Shown here piece by piece: positions 39,518 to 49,468 of a stretch of 64,000 bases of DNA. Below the pieces are notes generated by a model. It made no database searches, was not told the origin of the DNA, and was given only the letters and a program-made list of their open reading frames with translations. The stretch's first letter is position 1, and every line of letters starts with the position of its first letter. The stretch lies in contig NZ_CP034767.1 of the NCBI RefSeq assembly GCF_004005995.1, positions 1,550,001 through 1,614,000 of the forward strand, given 5' to 3'. A program made the translations under genes and the position numbers. The stretch comes from Devosia sp. 1566. GTDB lineage: Bacteria > Pseudomonadota > Alphaproteobacteria > Rhizobiales > Devosiaceae.

Positions 39518-40453
39518 ATGGGCCTGCACGAGTCATTGTTGCGGCTGGATGCGGCGCGCGAGCTCAACGGGTTCCACACCGAGCCGGCGCAGATGCGCGC
39601 TGCGGGGCCCGGCAAGATCGGGGAGTTGCGGCTGGGCTTTTCGCTCCGGAACGGGCGCTCGATCCTGCACGACCTTTATCGCGTGACGCCGCTCCTCGTG
39701 CAGCAGGCCCTTTACTGGGATGAAGCCATGCCAGAGCTGCCGATCTGCTCGATCATTTCGATCGGCGGTGGCGTGCTGCAGGGCGATCGCTACCGGATCA
39801 GCATCGCTGTGGGGGAGGGCGCCTGCGCCCATGTTACCTCGCAGGGGGCCAACCGCATCCACCGGATGGACGCCAACTATGCCTCGCAACACCAGCATCT
39901 CACGCTCGCTGCGGGCAGCTATCTCGAATACCTGCCCGACTTCACCATTCCCTACCGGGATTCCCGCTACATCAACCGGACCGACATCGTCATCGATGAG
40001 AGCGCGACGCTGCTCTATGGCGAAATGCTGATGAGCGGGCGCAAGCATCACCATGCCTCCGAGCGCTTCGGGCTTGATCTGCTGTCCATGCAGGTAAGTG
40101 CCAGACGGCCAGGTGGCAAGGCGATCTTCACCGAGAAGGTGCTGATCGACAAGGACAACGACACCTTCGATCTGCCGGCGGTGAGCCGCGGTTATGACGC
40201 CCTTGCCAATGTGGTGTGCCTTACTCCCCCCGAAACAGCAGCCCGGATCCGGGAACGCGTGGAGGTGAACGCCACGCCTGACGCGCCCAGGGCCATGTCC
40301 GGTGTTTCCATGCTGCCCAATGGCGCCGGGCTCATGCTGCGGGCGGTTGGGGTGGAAAGCTATGACGTGCGCGCCGAGGTCCGGCGCTTCTGGCGCGTCG
40401 TTCGCGAGGAAGCACGCGGCCGCACCTTACCCGAGCAATTTCTATGGCGGTAG
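39518..40453 (+). CDS. ureD: Urease accessory protein UreD
   Basis: Scaffold that binds apo-urease and channels nickel from UreG/UreF. The 311-residue length is typical. Family patterns include GGGVLQGDRY, TSQGANRIHRM and LPDFTIPYRDSRY. Its place at the end of the operon, after ureG, matches the ure2-type order of Brucella (ureABCEFGD then a urea channel) rather than the ureD-first order common in rhizobia. Confidence 0.95.
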   Translation: MGLHESLLRLDAARELNGFHTEPAQMRAAGPGKIGELRLGFSLRNGRSILHDLYRVTPLLVQQALYWDEAMPELPICSIISIGGGVLQGDRYRISIAVGEGACAHVTSQGANRIHRMDANYASQHQHLTLAAGSYLEYLPDFTIPYRDSRYINRTDIVIDESATLLYGEMLMSGRKHHHASERFGLDLLSMQVSARRPGGKAIFTEKVLIDKDNDTFDLPAVSRGYDALANVVCLTPPETAARIRERVEVNATPDAPRAMSGVSMLPNGAGLMLRAVGVESYDVRAEVRRFWRVVREEARGRTLPEQFLWR

Positions 40454-40471
40454 CGCCGGAGGTCTGGGACC

Positions 40472-41455
40472 ATGAGCATTGACAGGAATAACTTCGGCTT
40501 GGTCTGCCTCAAGGGGGCAAGTCAGGTCTTCTTCATGGAAAATGCCCTGACCGGGGCGCTGTTCTTCCTAGCGATCGCTTATTCGTCCTTCACCAGCGGC
40601 AACTGGGCCACAACGATTGGCGCCGTACTCGGCGTGATTGTTGGCACGGGAACAGCCAGGACGCTCAAGGCCGATCCCCAGTCCTACACTTCCGGGCTGT
40701 TCGGCTTCAACGGCATCCTGGTCGGCATCGCACTACCCACCTTCATCGCCAACTCGCCCGAGCTCTGGATCTATATCTTCGTGGGCGCGGCCATCAGCAC
40801 CATCGTGACCAGCGCCTTCAGCGCGACGCTGACCAATAGCTGGAGCATTCCCGGCTCGACGGGTCCGTTTGTGCTCACGGCCTGGCTGCTTCTGGCGGGG
40901 GCCTATGGTTTCGGCTCGCTGCATGTCGTGGGTGAAGCACCCAAGCTGGCGACCGACTATGCGCTCGGCACCGTGCCGATCCCCAACCCACTCGAACTGC
41001 TGCAGATCCTTTTCCGCAACATCGGTCAGGTGTATCTGCTGGGCGACTGGGTCAGCGGGGTTATCATTCTCGTCGGGATCTTCATTGCCTCGCCCATCGC
41101 GGGCATGGCCGCTGTCGGTGGATCGATCATTGCCCTGCTGACGGTCCTCATCATGCGAGCCGATCCCTCGGTAGTGTCGCAGGGCCTTTATGGCTTCAGC
41201 CCCGTCTTGACCGCTATTGCCTTGGGCACGGTGTTTCTCAAGCCGTCGGGCTATGTCTTCATCTATGCCGCCTTCGCCACTGTCGCGACGGTCTTCATGC
41301 AATCCGCCCTCGATGTGATCATGGCGCCGACCGGACTGCCCACCTATACGGCACCCTATGTGCTCACCTTGTACCTGTTCATCGCTCCCAAGAGCCGTGC
41401 CACGCCGCATCCGCACAGCCCGGTAGGCGCGAACTTCTTGATGGATGACAAGTGA
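40472..41455 (+). CDS. Urea channel (SLC14/UT family)
   Basis: A 327-residue inner-membrane protein with about ten helices in two homologous halves. The two pore-lining repeats, LFGFNGILVGIAL and LYGFSPVLTAIALG, are diagnostic of the UT family. It would admit urea for the urease encoded just upstream; Brucella UreT holds the same place in its ure2 operon. It starts 18 bases after ureD and so belongs to the same transcript. Confidence 0.92.
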   Translation: MSIDRNNFGLVCLKGASQVFFMENALTGALFFLAIAYSSFTSGNWATTIGAVLGVIVGTGTARTLKADPQSYTSGLFGFNGILVGIALPTFIANSPELWIYIFVGAAISTIVTSAFSATLTNSWSIPGSTGPFVLTAWLLLAGAYGFGSLHVVGEAPKLATDYALGTVPIPNPLELLQILFRNIGQVYLLGDWVSGVIILVGIFIASPIAGMAAVGGSIIALLTVLIMRADPSVVSQGLYGFSPVLTAIALGTVFLKPSGYVFIYAAFATVATVFMQSALDVIMAPTGLPTYTAPYVLTLYLFIAPKSRATPHPHSPVGANFLMDDK

Positions 41456-41507
41456 TGAGCTGCAGGGGGATGCTAGATCAAACACATTCAGGAGAGGGCG
41501 CAACAAG

Positions 41508-42743
41508 ATGACTGCCATCAACGCCGGTGATACTGCCTTCGTGTTGGTCTGCACGGCCCTCGTCATGATGATGACGCCTGCGTTGGCGCTGTTCTATGGG
41601 GGGCTGGTGAGAGATCGAGACGTGCTTTCGATCATGATCCAGAATTTTGTCTGCATCGGCGTAGTCGGCATCATCTGGGTGTTCGGCGGATTCAGCCTGG
41701 CGTTCGGCCCATCGCTGGGCGGGATGATCGGCAATATCGGCACATACTTCGGCATGTATCATGTGGGCGTTGAACCCAATGCGAACTATGCCGGCGACGT
41801 GCCCTTCATCCTCGTGTTCGGCTACCAGATGATGTTCGCCATCATCACCCCGGCGCTGATGACGGGGGCGTTTGTGGGACGCATCCGGTTCGCAGCCTAT
41901 CTGTGGTTCGTCGCCCTCTGGACCATCATCGTCTATCTGCCCGTGGCGCACTGGATCTGGGGCGGCGGGTTCCTGTCGCGTCTCGGGGTAGTGGACTTTG
42001 CCGGCGGCATCGTGATCCATGCCTCGGCCGGCGTTTCGGCGCTGGTGACCGCACGCTACCTCGGCAAGCGCGCCGTGGCGGAAGGCGCCTCGGCCCCGGC
42101 CAGCCTGCCGCTGGTTGCCCTAGGCGCAGGTCTGCTGTGGTTCGGCTGGTTCGGCTTCAATGCCGGTGGCGCCTACGCAGCCGATGCGCTGGCGGCCTAC
42201 GCTTTCACCAACACCATGCTGGCCGGCTCAGTCGCCATGCTGGTGTGGATGTTCTGGGAATGGCGCGAAACCGGGCACCCGACCTTCTCGGGCCTCCTCG
42301 TTGGTGCCGTCACCGGTCTGGCAACGATCACGCCTGCCTCGGGCTATGTGGAGCCCATGGCCGCCCTGCTGATCGGCGCCGTAGGCGCCACCGCCTGCTA
42401 CTACGCCAAATATATCCAGTCCTGGCTCAAGGTCGACGACACACTGGAAGTTTTCCGGGCGCATGGTGTGGGCGGTATCACCGGCTCGATCCTGATCGGG
42501 CTGCTTGCGAGCTCCCACATCAACGCAGTTTCCGCCGGTCCGCGCCAACTGCTGGTTCAGGCCTTGGGCATCCTGATTGTCGTGATCTATGCGGCCGTGG
42601 TCACCAGCATCATCCTCCGCCTGATCGACCGCTTCGGCAAGCTGCGTGTGCCAGAAGAGGTGCAACGGCAAGGGCTTGATGAACAGCTCTACGGCGAGCA
42701 GGCTTACAGCCTGTGGAACATCAAATCGGGCACGGACAACTAG
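41508..42743 (+). CDS. amt: Ammonium transporter (Amt family)
   Basis: A trimeric inner-membrane ammonium channel of 411 residues with 11 predicted helices. MTPALALFYGGLVR at the N-terminus, the conserved aspartate in VVDFAGGIVIHASAG with the first pore histidine, and the second pore histidine in AHGVGGITGS are all in place. No glnK gene adjoins it, unlike most amtB loci. As part of the urease block it may recover or balance ammonium produced from urea. An AGGAGAG ribosome site lies before the ATG at 41508. Confidence 0.95.
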   Translation: MTAINAGDTAFVLVCTALVMMMTPALALFYGGLVRDRDVLSIMIQNFVCIGVVGIIWVFGGFSLAFGPSLGGMIGNIGTYFGMYHVGVEPNANYAGDVPFILVFGYQMMFAIITPALMTGAFVGRIRFAAYLWFVALWTIIVYLPVAHWIWGGGFLSRLGVVDFAGGIVIHASAGVSALVTARYLGKRAVAEGASAPASLPLVALGAGLLWFGWFGFNAGGAYAADALAAYAFTNTMLAGSVAMLVWMFWEWRETGHPTFSGLLVGAVTGLATITPASGYVEPMAALLIGAVGATACYYAKYIQSWLKVDDTLEVFRAHGVGGITGSILIGLLASSHINAVSAGPRQLLVQALGILIVVIYAAVVTSIILRLIDRFGKLRVPEEVQRQGLDEQLYGEQAYSLWNIKSGTDN

Positions 42744-42813
42744 GCGGGCCAAGCGCTGCCGGGCAGTCGCTCCGGCAGCAAGCTCAACTCCGGTTAGATG
42801 GACCCAGACCGCC

Positions 42814-44046
42814 ATGGACCTCACGATCCTGATCTTCCTTCTGGTCTACCTGGCCATGGCACTAGGGGGCCTGCCGGGCCTCAAGGTGGATCGCACTGGC
42901 GCGGCTATCATCGGCGCGCTGGCCATGATGACCGCGGGCAGTATTGACCCTAAGGACGCGTGGGACTCCATCGATTATTCCAGCATCGGCATGCTCTTTG
43001 GCCTCATGGTGGTTTCCGCCGCCTTCGTGGTGTCGGGCTTTTATGGCTGGACGGCGCGGAAAGTGGCGGGCGCGTCTGTGTCGCCGGGGGCCTTGCTGGC
43101 GATCCTCATCGTGGTGGGAGGGCTGCTCGCGGCATTCCTGACCAATGACGTGGTGGCCGTCGCCATGACGCCGCTGCTGATGTCCATCACCCTCAACCGC
43201 AAGCTTAATCCGATACCCTTTCTGCTGGGCTTCTGTTTTGCGGCCAATGCTGGCGCGTCCGGCACGATCATTGGCAGCCCCCAGAACATGATTGCCGCCC
43301 AAAAGCTGGACCTGTCATTCGCCGGCGTGTCTGAGATCACTGCGGTCCCTGCGCTCTTGTCATTGCCGATCATCTGGATCGTGGTGAGTTGGCTGTATCG
43401 CGGCCGCTGGCAACTCACTCCGTCCGCCGACAAGAAGCGGCCGGTGGACGAGCTTGCCAGCACGCCGTTCTCGGTGGGAGAAACGGCGAAGGCCGTGTTG
43501 GTGGCGCTGGCCGTGGTGATCGCCTTCATCTTCAGTCCATGGCCACGCGAACTGATCGCGTTAACCGCTGCCGGTTTGCTCCTGCTGAGCCGGCGCGTTT
43601 CCTCCCGAGACATGCTCAAGGAGGTCGATGGCGACCTGCTTTTGCTGATCATGGGCTTGTTTGTCGTCAATGCCGCGGTGTCGGCCACCGGGCTCCCCCA
43701 AAGATTGCTCGCGCAGCTGGCTCATGGCGGCATCGATCTTGACCAGCCTTTCACCCTGTTCTGGGTCAGCAGCATCGTCAGCAACATTGTGGGAAACAAC
43801 CCAGCCGTCATGATGCTGGTGCCTTACCTGCATTCAGAGGGGAACGCACAATACGGGGCCGCGCTGTCGTTGGGCACGCACTTCTCGAGCAATCTCGTGG
43901 TGTTCGGGAGCCTCGCCGGCATCATCATGGTGGAGCGCGCCAAGGATTATGGCTTCACGATTTCCTTTGCCGAGTTTTCCAAGGCGGGTGCGATCGTCAC
44001 CGTGCTGACCATGGCCATGGCCGCGGCTTGGCTGTTGATTGTTTGA
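42814..44046 (+). CDS. ArsB/SLC13-like ion transporter
   Basis: A 410-residue membrane protein of the ion transporter superfamily (YbiR/ArsB/CitM type) with 10-11 helices. Typical features are TNDVVAVAMTPLLMS in one half and NIVGNNPAVMMLVP in the other, the paired re-entrant loops of this fold. Candidate substrates are dicarboxylates, arsenite or other anions; sequence alone does not decide. It follows amt by 70 bases and may be the last gene of the urease operon. Confidence 0.8.
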   Translation: MDLTILIFLLVYLAMALGGLPGLKVDRTGAAIIGALAMMTAGSIDPKDAWDSIDYSSIGMLFGLMVVSAAFVVSGFYGWTARKVAGASVSPGALLAILIVVGGLLAAFLTNDVVAVAMTPLLMSITLNRKLNPIPFLLGFCFAANAGASGTIIGSPQNMIAAQKLDLSFAGVSEITAVPALLSLPIIWIVVSWLYRGRWQLTPSADKKRPVDELASTPFSVGETAKAVLVALAVVIAFIFSPWPRELIALTAAGLLLLSRRVSSRDMLKEVDGDLLLLIMGLFVVNAAVSATGLPQRLLAQLAHGGIDLDQPFTLFWVSSIVSNIVGNNPAVMMLVPYLHSEGNAQYGAALSLGTHFSSNLVVFGSLAGIIMVERAKDYGFTISFAEFSKAGAIVTVLTMAMAAAWLLIV

Positions 44047-44055
44047 CGGACCTTA

Positions 44056-45975
44056 TCACTCGCCAGCTTCGACCTGGCGCAGGATCTCGGACATGATCTC
44101 AAGGGCATACCTGACTGGCTCGTCAGCAATGGCGAGCTCGGTCTCGTGCTCCTTGAGGCTGTCGTCGGCGGCCGAGGCGGGCAGATCGGCGGCGGTGCCT
44201 TCGCCCGCAATGATCGCCAGGCGGTCCTGTATCGCCGCAAGCTCCTGGAGTTCTGTGTCAGTGGGTCGGGTTTGGCGGAAGCTGTGCTCGAGCAGATGCG
44301 CCGCATGCGCGAGAAGATAGGCGCGCCTCAGAGGATTGCGGGTCTTGACTTCAGCCGTGCCCATGGCCCAGAAACTGCGCATGGGATCATAGGCTTTCAC
44401 CACATCGGCGAAGGCTTTGTCGACGGCGCCGGCGGCGGCGGTCATGGACTGATTTTGCTGGTCCGCCCCTATGTTGATGATCGCCGCCGTGAGCTGCTTG
44501 AGGGACAGATAAAGGCGGTTCATCGCTCGATCCGCCGTACTGGCCGTTCGGACCGGCAGCACAGCCAGCGCCGCAAAAATCCCCGCAGCCGCGCCGATCG
44601 CAGTTTCTTCCAAACGAAGAACGAGGAGTTCGGGCCTGAAGATGCCCACCAGGCCGTAGATGAGCGAAATCGCCACGTTGATGCAGATGTTCATCCCCAC
44701 ATAGGAGATCCGCGCCAGATAGAACGCACCGAAAATGGAGATGCCGACCAGGGGAATGGTCAGGTAGAGATCGCCACGGACGAGCGTAGCGAGGCCGATA
44801 CCCAGAACTATGCCGGCGAGAGTGCCCATGGCCCGGCTGATGCCCCGGACTGCCACGGCGCCCGCCGACTGGGTGTTCATGAAGATCAGGAATGCGGCCA
44901 TGACTGCCCAGAACCAGCGGTCCGAGGAGATTAGTCGTCCGCCCACCATGGCGATCGCACAGGCTAGCGTCACCTGGATGGCGAGGCGAAACTGCGCGTC
45001 GTTGAGCCATTCGCCCCGCGCCGGCAGCGGTTTGGCCGGGGGCATGCGCGGAACCGAACTCGCGCCCTCGGGGAAGGAAGCCGGCAACTGGGCAACGGCG
45101 TCCTGCAACTTCCGCTCGGCCTCCTGCATCTCGTCCAGCTCGCGCTTGACACTCCCCGGATCCGCTTCCGGTCGGCGCAAGGCGCTGGCCGAGGACGCGT
45201 CCAGCGCCGTCTCGGTCGCCAGCTGCAAATCCAACAGCCGCAGCACGATGTCCGAGTTCCGCTCGGAGTGGGGCCCTTCCACCTTCAAGGGCAAGTAGTT
45301 CTGGCACATGCGAATGTCGCTGCGCAGCCAACCCGCGATCAGCAGGGCATCGTTCCAGCGCATGTCCTTCTGTGTAGCGCTGACCGCCCCGATTAGCTGC
45401 CGCAGCTGCTGGGATAGCGAAAGGGTACCAGCAACGACGCGGCGGAAGTCACGCGATGGCCTTTCCGGCACGACATAGTTGCGCACGAGATGCGCAACCA
45501 CGCCGGAAACAAGCAGGGCGAGAGCGATTTCCACCAGATCGCGTTCCGGAGCCCTGAGGAAAGCGCCGACCACCCCGCACATGAAGGTGAACACGCCAAC
45601 CGCCTGCCAGCGGGGACCAAAGCGGCGCGAATAGGTGGCAACGAAGATGACAATCAGGAGCCAGAGGTCGACCAGAACCAAGGAGCTCTCGACCAGCGAT
45701 ATGCCGGCGATGGCAATGAAACCGCCCAGCGCAGCATAGACCCGGGTTACGGCACGTTCCCCGATCGTGGGATCATTGATTTGGGCGGCCCCCTGGATCG
45801 CCGTGATCATGCCAAGCACATAGGATGGCGCGTTCATGGGGACCCAGCGACCCAAAACGAAAAGGGCGAGGCAGACCGCAGCGACGGTCAGCATGACGCG
45901 CACGCCCATGCGAAGTCCCACATGGCCGGGATCCGACGAAACGAGGTACAATTTCAGCTTCGCAAGCGGGTCCAT
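44056..45975 (-). CDS. FUSC-family inner-membrane exporter (AaeB-like)
   Basis: A 639-residue protein with two blocks of about six membrane helices (roughly 20-175 and 345-490), each followed by a soluble helical domain, the layout of FUSC/AaeB aromatic-acid efflux proteins. No AaeA-type partner adjoins it. The start is uncertain: ATG at 45975 gives the natural-looking MDPLAKLKLYL; an ATG at 46041 would add 22 residues. It is convergent with the anion transporter gene. The 206-base spacer to the next gene (46042-46247) shows nothing distinctive. Confidence 0.8.
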   Translation of the reverse strand: MDPLAKLKLYLVSSDPGHVGLRMGVRVMLTVAAVCLALFVLGRWVPMNAPSYVLGMITAIQGAAQINDPTIGERAVTRVYAALGGFIAIAGISLVESSLVLVDLWLLIVIFVATYSRRFGPRWQAVGVFTFMCGVVGAFLRAPERDLVEIALALLVSGVVAHLVRNYVVPERPSRDFRRVVAGTLSLSQQLRQLIGAVSATQKDMRWNDALLIAGWLRSDIRMCQNYLPLKVEGPHSERNSDIVLRLLDLQLATETALDASSASALRRPEADPGSVKRELDEMQEAERKLQDAVAQLPASFPEGASSVPRMPPAKPLPARGEWLNDAQFRLAIQVTLACAIAMVGGRLISSDRWFWAVMAAFLIFMNTQSAGAVAVRGISRAMGTLAGIVLGIGLATLVRGDLYLTIPLVGISIFGAFYLARISYVGMNICINVAISLIYGLVGIFRPELLVLRLEETAIGAAAGIFAALAVLPVRTASTADRAMNRLYLSLKQLTAAIINIGADQQNQSMTAAAGAVDKAFADVVKAYDPMRSFWAMGTAEVKTRNPLRRAYLLAHAAHLLEHSFRQTRPTDTELQELAAIQDRLAIIAGEGTAADLPASAADDSLKEHETELAIADEPVRYALEIMSEILRQVEAGE

Positions 45976-46247
45976 GGCATTGGTGCCGATCCAGGTAAGG
46001 AGCCACCCGTTGATCGATGGTGAACCGGGCGGCGGCACCATACCGGTTCGGACGCGCCGCCGGTCACGAGCAGTTATCCGGTTCTGCCAATCGTGCGGCT
46101 AATTATGCTCCGGGTCTATTTGTTGGCAAGCAGCCAGCCGAGATCGAACGGAGTCTTCCCCAGTGGGCTCAATAGACACTTATGGTGTGCGGGTAATCGG
46201 CGGCATGGTTGGCGAGAAGCTCGATTCAAGTTTGAGCCAACCGGCGC

Positions 46248-46922
46248 CTATTCCACGCGTCCGTCCAACACGCGGATGCGCCGCTTGCAGAGATCGGCGA
46301 TGTTTTCGTCATGGGTGGAAATCAGGAAGGTGGTCTGCTCCTTTTCGTTGATTTCGCGGATCAACTCCATGACCTGCATGGCGGATTCCCGGTCGAGATT
46401 GCCGGTGGGTTCATCGGCCAAAACCAGTTCGGGCTGGTTCATGAGGGCGCGGGCGATGGCGACCCGCTGCTTTTGCCCGCCCGAGAGCTTGGTCGCGAGA
46501 AAATCCATGCGGCTTTCCAGGCCGACACGGACAAGGAGTTCACGGCCGCGCTGACGCGCAGCGGCGGTTTCGCGCCCGGCATGCACGGCCGCGGGGAAGA
46601 TGACGTTCTCGAGCGCGGTGAAATCGGGCAGCAGATGGTGGAACTGGAAGACAAAACCTATATGGCGATTGCGGAACTCGGTGAGGTCCCGATCGCTGGC
46701 GCTGGTGAGATCCTCACCGAGCATTTCGTGTTGCCCGGAAGTGGGCTGCATCAGGGTGCCAAGGATGGTGAGGAGCGTGCTCTTGCCGGAGCCGGATGGG
46801 CCGAGCAGCGCCGACAACTCGCCGGTTTCCAGTTGCAAATTGACACCCTTGAGCACCCGGGTTGCGGCCTCGCCTTCGCCATATGTCTTGACCAGATCCC
46901 GAACTTGCAAGAGCGCACTCAT
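46248..46922 (-). CDS. ABC transporter ATPase (MacB/LolD type)
   Basis: A 224-residue ATPase of the LolD/MacB group, energising the permease encoded just upstream. Walker [10 protein letters not shown], the Q-loop [18 protein letters not shown], the signature LSGGQKQR and Walker [12 protein letters not shown] are intact. The start overlaps the permease stop by four bases. The set (adaptor, permease, ATPase) forms a three-gene minus-strand operon. Confidence 0.93.
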   Translation of the reverse strand: MSALLQVRDLVKTYGEGEAATRVLKGVNLQLETGELSALLGPSGSGKSTLLTILGTLMQPTSGQHEMLGEDLTSASDRDLTEFRNRHIGFVFQFHHLLPDFTALENVIFPAAVHAGRETAAARQRGRELLVRVGLESRMDFLATKLSGGQKQRVAIARALMNQPELVLADEPTGNLDRESAMQVMELIREINEKEQTTFLISTHDENIADLCKRRIRVLDGRVE

Positions 46923-48124
46923 TGGCCGATCACCGAGACGGGATCGACCCGGGCGGCGGCGCGGGCTGGCAGGATCGAAGCGACGATGGCGCCAATGGCG
47001 GTCAGGGCAATCGCAAGGCCATAGGCACCCTGGCGCACATCCACCGGCAAGCCGCCGGGAGGCGCGAGTTCAGGCACGGGGAAGGGCGACAGCACGGCAT
47101 AGCCAAGCCCCGCTCCAATCAACCCGCCCAGTATGCCGATCAGCGCGCCCTGGGTGACGAAGACGAAGATGACGAAACCTCGGCTGGCACCCATCGCCCG
47201 CATGATGCCGATCTCGGGCCGGCGCCGATAAGTCGAGAGCAGCAATGCGCTGGCCACGCCAATAACGATGGTGATCAAGGCGAAAGCCTTGATGAGATTG
47301 CCCGAACTGGCTTGCGCCCGAAGCCCGTCGAGCAATTGAGCATTGCCTTGCGTCCAAGGGGTCGCCTTTAGGCCCGTCTCGGCGGCGATCCGGGCAGCAT
47401 AGGCATTGGCTTGGTTGAGATCGTCGAGCTTGATTTCGATGCGCGATATCCCCTGCGGCAGCTCAAAGAGGGTCCGGGCGGTGGAAAGGCCAATAATTGC
47501 TGTTCGGCGGTCGAGGCTTTCAACGCCCAACTCGAAAATGCCGCTGATCACCAGCGGCCGCTCGACGCCGCGCTCGGATTCAAGCCGCACCACCTGGCCG
47601 ATGCCGATGCCGAGATCATCGGCCAGCATGCTGCCGATGATGATGCCAGTATTGGTCAGATCGGTGCTGCCCTCGATCAGCGCGCCCCCGATATCGGCAA
47701 TTGCCGAAACCTTGTTGGCTTCGACCCCGACCACGCTGACAGGAGCGGTGATGAGGCCGCGCACAAGGAAGCCGTTGCCTACGATCTGTTGGGACGTCGC
47801 GGTGATGCCGGGCATAGCCTCGATGGTGGGCAGGAACGCGTCGGCGGTGCGCAATTGCGCGCGCTGGCTGGTGGCACGCTGCTCCACCACCAATGGCCCG
47901 GCGACCTCGGGAACCAGCAGGGCCGGGTTCCTGTCGGGCGCTTCGATGGTGACATGGGCGATGTCACCGACAGTGCGCTGCACCAGAAAGACAGCGAGCC
48001 CGCCAATCAGGGCGCTCATGAAAATGAAGACAAAGACCCCCACCGCAACGCCGGCAATCAAGAGGCTGGTTTGCGCCTTGCTGGCCGTCAGGTAGCGCAG
48101 GGCGATCTTGAGGCCATAAAGCAT
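46919..48124 (-). CDS. ABC transporter permease (FtsX/MacB-like)
   Basis: A 401-residue type VII ABC permease: one N-terminal helix (about 20-45), a large periplasmic domain, and three C-terminal helices (about 285-395) ending with the FtsX-domain pattern RRPEIGIMRAMGAS. It probably drives mechanotransmission-type export of a lipid, peptide or drug rather than moving it through the membrane. It starts four bases after the adaptor gene. Confidence 0.9.
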   Translation of the reverse strand: MLYGLKIALRYLTASKAQTSLLIAGVAVGVFVFIFMSALIGGLAVFLVQRTVGDIAHVTIEAPDRNPALLVPEVAGPLVVEQRATSQRAQLRTADAFLPTIEAMPGITATSQQIVGNGFLVRGLITAPVSVVGVEANKVSAIADIGGALIEGSTDLTNTGIIIGSMLADDLGIGIGQVVRLESERGVERPLVISGIFELGVESLDRRTAIIGLSTARTLFELPQGISRIEIKLDDLNQANAYAARIAAETGLKATPWTQGNAQLLDGLRAQASSGNLIKAFALITIVIGVASALLLSTYRRRPEIGIMRAMGASRGFVIFVFVTQGALIGILGGLIGAGLGYAVLSPFPVPELAPPGGLPVDVRQGAYGLAIALTAIGAIVASILPARAAARVDPVSVIGQ

Positions 48125-48128
48125 CGCA

Positions 48129-49217
48129 CTACTCCGCGACTACGCTTTGACCGGGTTGCACCGCAGTGGGGTCGAGGATCACCTGATCCCCTTCATCGAG
48201 ACCGGCGGTGACGATGACCCGTTGGGCAGGCCAATCGGAAAACTCGATCGGGCGCACCATTGCGACGCCATCTTCCAACACCAGCACATGGCTGTCGGTG
48301 CCTTCGGTCACAATGGCGCCGCGGGGAACGGTCAGGGCGGCATCGGTTTCCGACACGATGATATTGGCGTTGATGGTCAGGCCCACCGGCAACTCCACCG
48401 GTTGGTCGAATGCGAGCTTGATTGGACGGCCGCCGGTCGCCGGGTCAACGGTTGGGGAGGCAAAAACGACACTGCCATGCTGGGGCACGGTATCGCCGAC
48501 GGGTTTGAGCAGTGCCTTGAGCCCGCTTCTGATCCGAGAGGAGTAGAGCTCGTCGATATCGGTTTCGACCTGCAAGTCGGCGATATCGGCGATGATGAAC
48601 AGCTCGGTTTGCGGATCAACCAATTGGCCCCGATCCACATTGCGATCCAGCACCGTGCCCGTTAGCGGCGCCACGATCGTGTATTGCTTGAGCTGACTTT
48701 GCGCCTGTTCCAGCGCGGCCTGCAGGCGGGCGACCTCATTGGTCGCGGCCGAAAGCGCCAGTTCGGCGTCCTCTCGGGCCGAGCGGGTGGCATTTTCGCC
48801 CAAGGCAATCGCCCGATCTGCATTGGCTTTGGCTTGGGCCTGGCTGACCATCCCCGCATCAAGCGCCGCCTGCGCCTGGCCCACGAGGGTTTGGGGCTGG
48901 CTGGTCTCGAGTTGCACCAAGACATCGCCGGCCGCCACCAGATCGCCTTCACTGGCCAGAACCTCAACCGCCAAGGCAGACACTGCCGAGCGCACGGTGA
49001 CCGTTTCGCGCGCCACGACACGCCCATTGACGGCGAGCACCTGGGAGAACGGCCCCATGGCGAGGTTTTCTACCGCGACTGGGGCGGGCTTTGGTTCCCA
49101 GGGACGCGCGAGAGCCGCATAGAGGCCAACTGCGAGCACCGCGACGACGAGGAGCACCTGCCACCAGGACCAGCGGCGCTTGCGATCAGGCTTGTCTGCT
49201 GGGGTCGGGGCAGCCAT
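48129..49217 (-). CDS. Periplasmic adaptor (HlyD/MacA-like membrane fusion protein)
   Basis: A 362-residue protein anchored by one N-terminal helix (about 18-37). It carries a split lipoyl domain (AVEVLASEGDLVAAGDVLVQLE and IVAPLTGTVLDRNVDRGQLV) around a helical hairpin, then beta-barrel and membrane-proximal domains. It would link the MacB-like permease to an outer-membrane channel, none of which is encoded nearby. It is the first gene of the operon; the spacer 49218-49468 holds its promoter and the end of the asparaginase region. Confidence 0.9.
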   Translation of the reverse strand: MAAPTPADKPDRKRRWSWWQVLLVVAVLAVGLYAALARPWEPKPAPVAVENLAMGPFSQVLAVNGRVVARETVTVRSAVSALAVEVLASEGDLVAAGDVLVQLETSQPQTLVGQAQAALDAGMVSQAQAKANADRAIALGENATRSAREDAELALSAATNEVARLQAALEQAQSQLKQYTIVAPLTGTVLDRNVDRGQLVDPQTELFIIADIADLQVETDIDELYSSRIRSGLKALLKPVGDTVPQHGSVVFASPTVDPATGGRPIKLAFDQPVELPVGLTINANIIVSETDAALTVPRGAIVTEGTDSHVLVLEDGVAMVRPIEFSDWPAQRVIVTAGLDEGDQVILDPTAVQPGQSVVAE

Positions 49218-49468
49218 TTATGGTCTCAACTGATATTGGAAGTCCAATGCGTTACCACATCGTTCTGCGGCGGCGAATTAGGCAGGCGCAACCTGGACGG
49301 AAAGCCCCGACCTGAGATGGCACGAGGCTTGCAGAGCTACGGTGCCCGCCATCAGTTAGTTGCATTGGCGGGCGAGTTTGCCGGCGCTCGTACCGGTGAT
49401 GCGATGCGTCAAGCGGAGCGGATCACGAGCGCCCGGGATCACACCGGTCCGGCACCCGTGCGTCCCAG

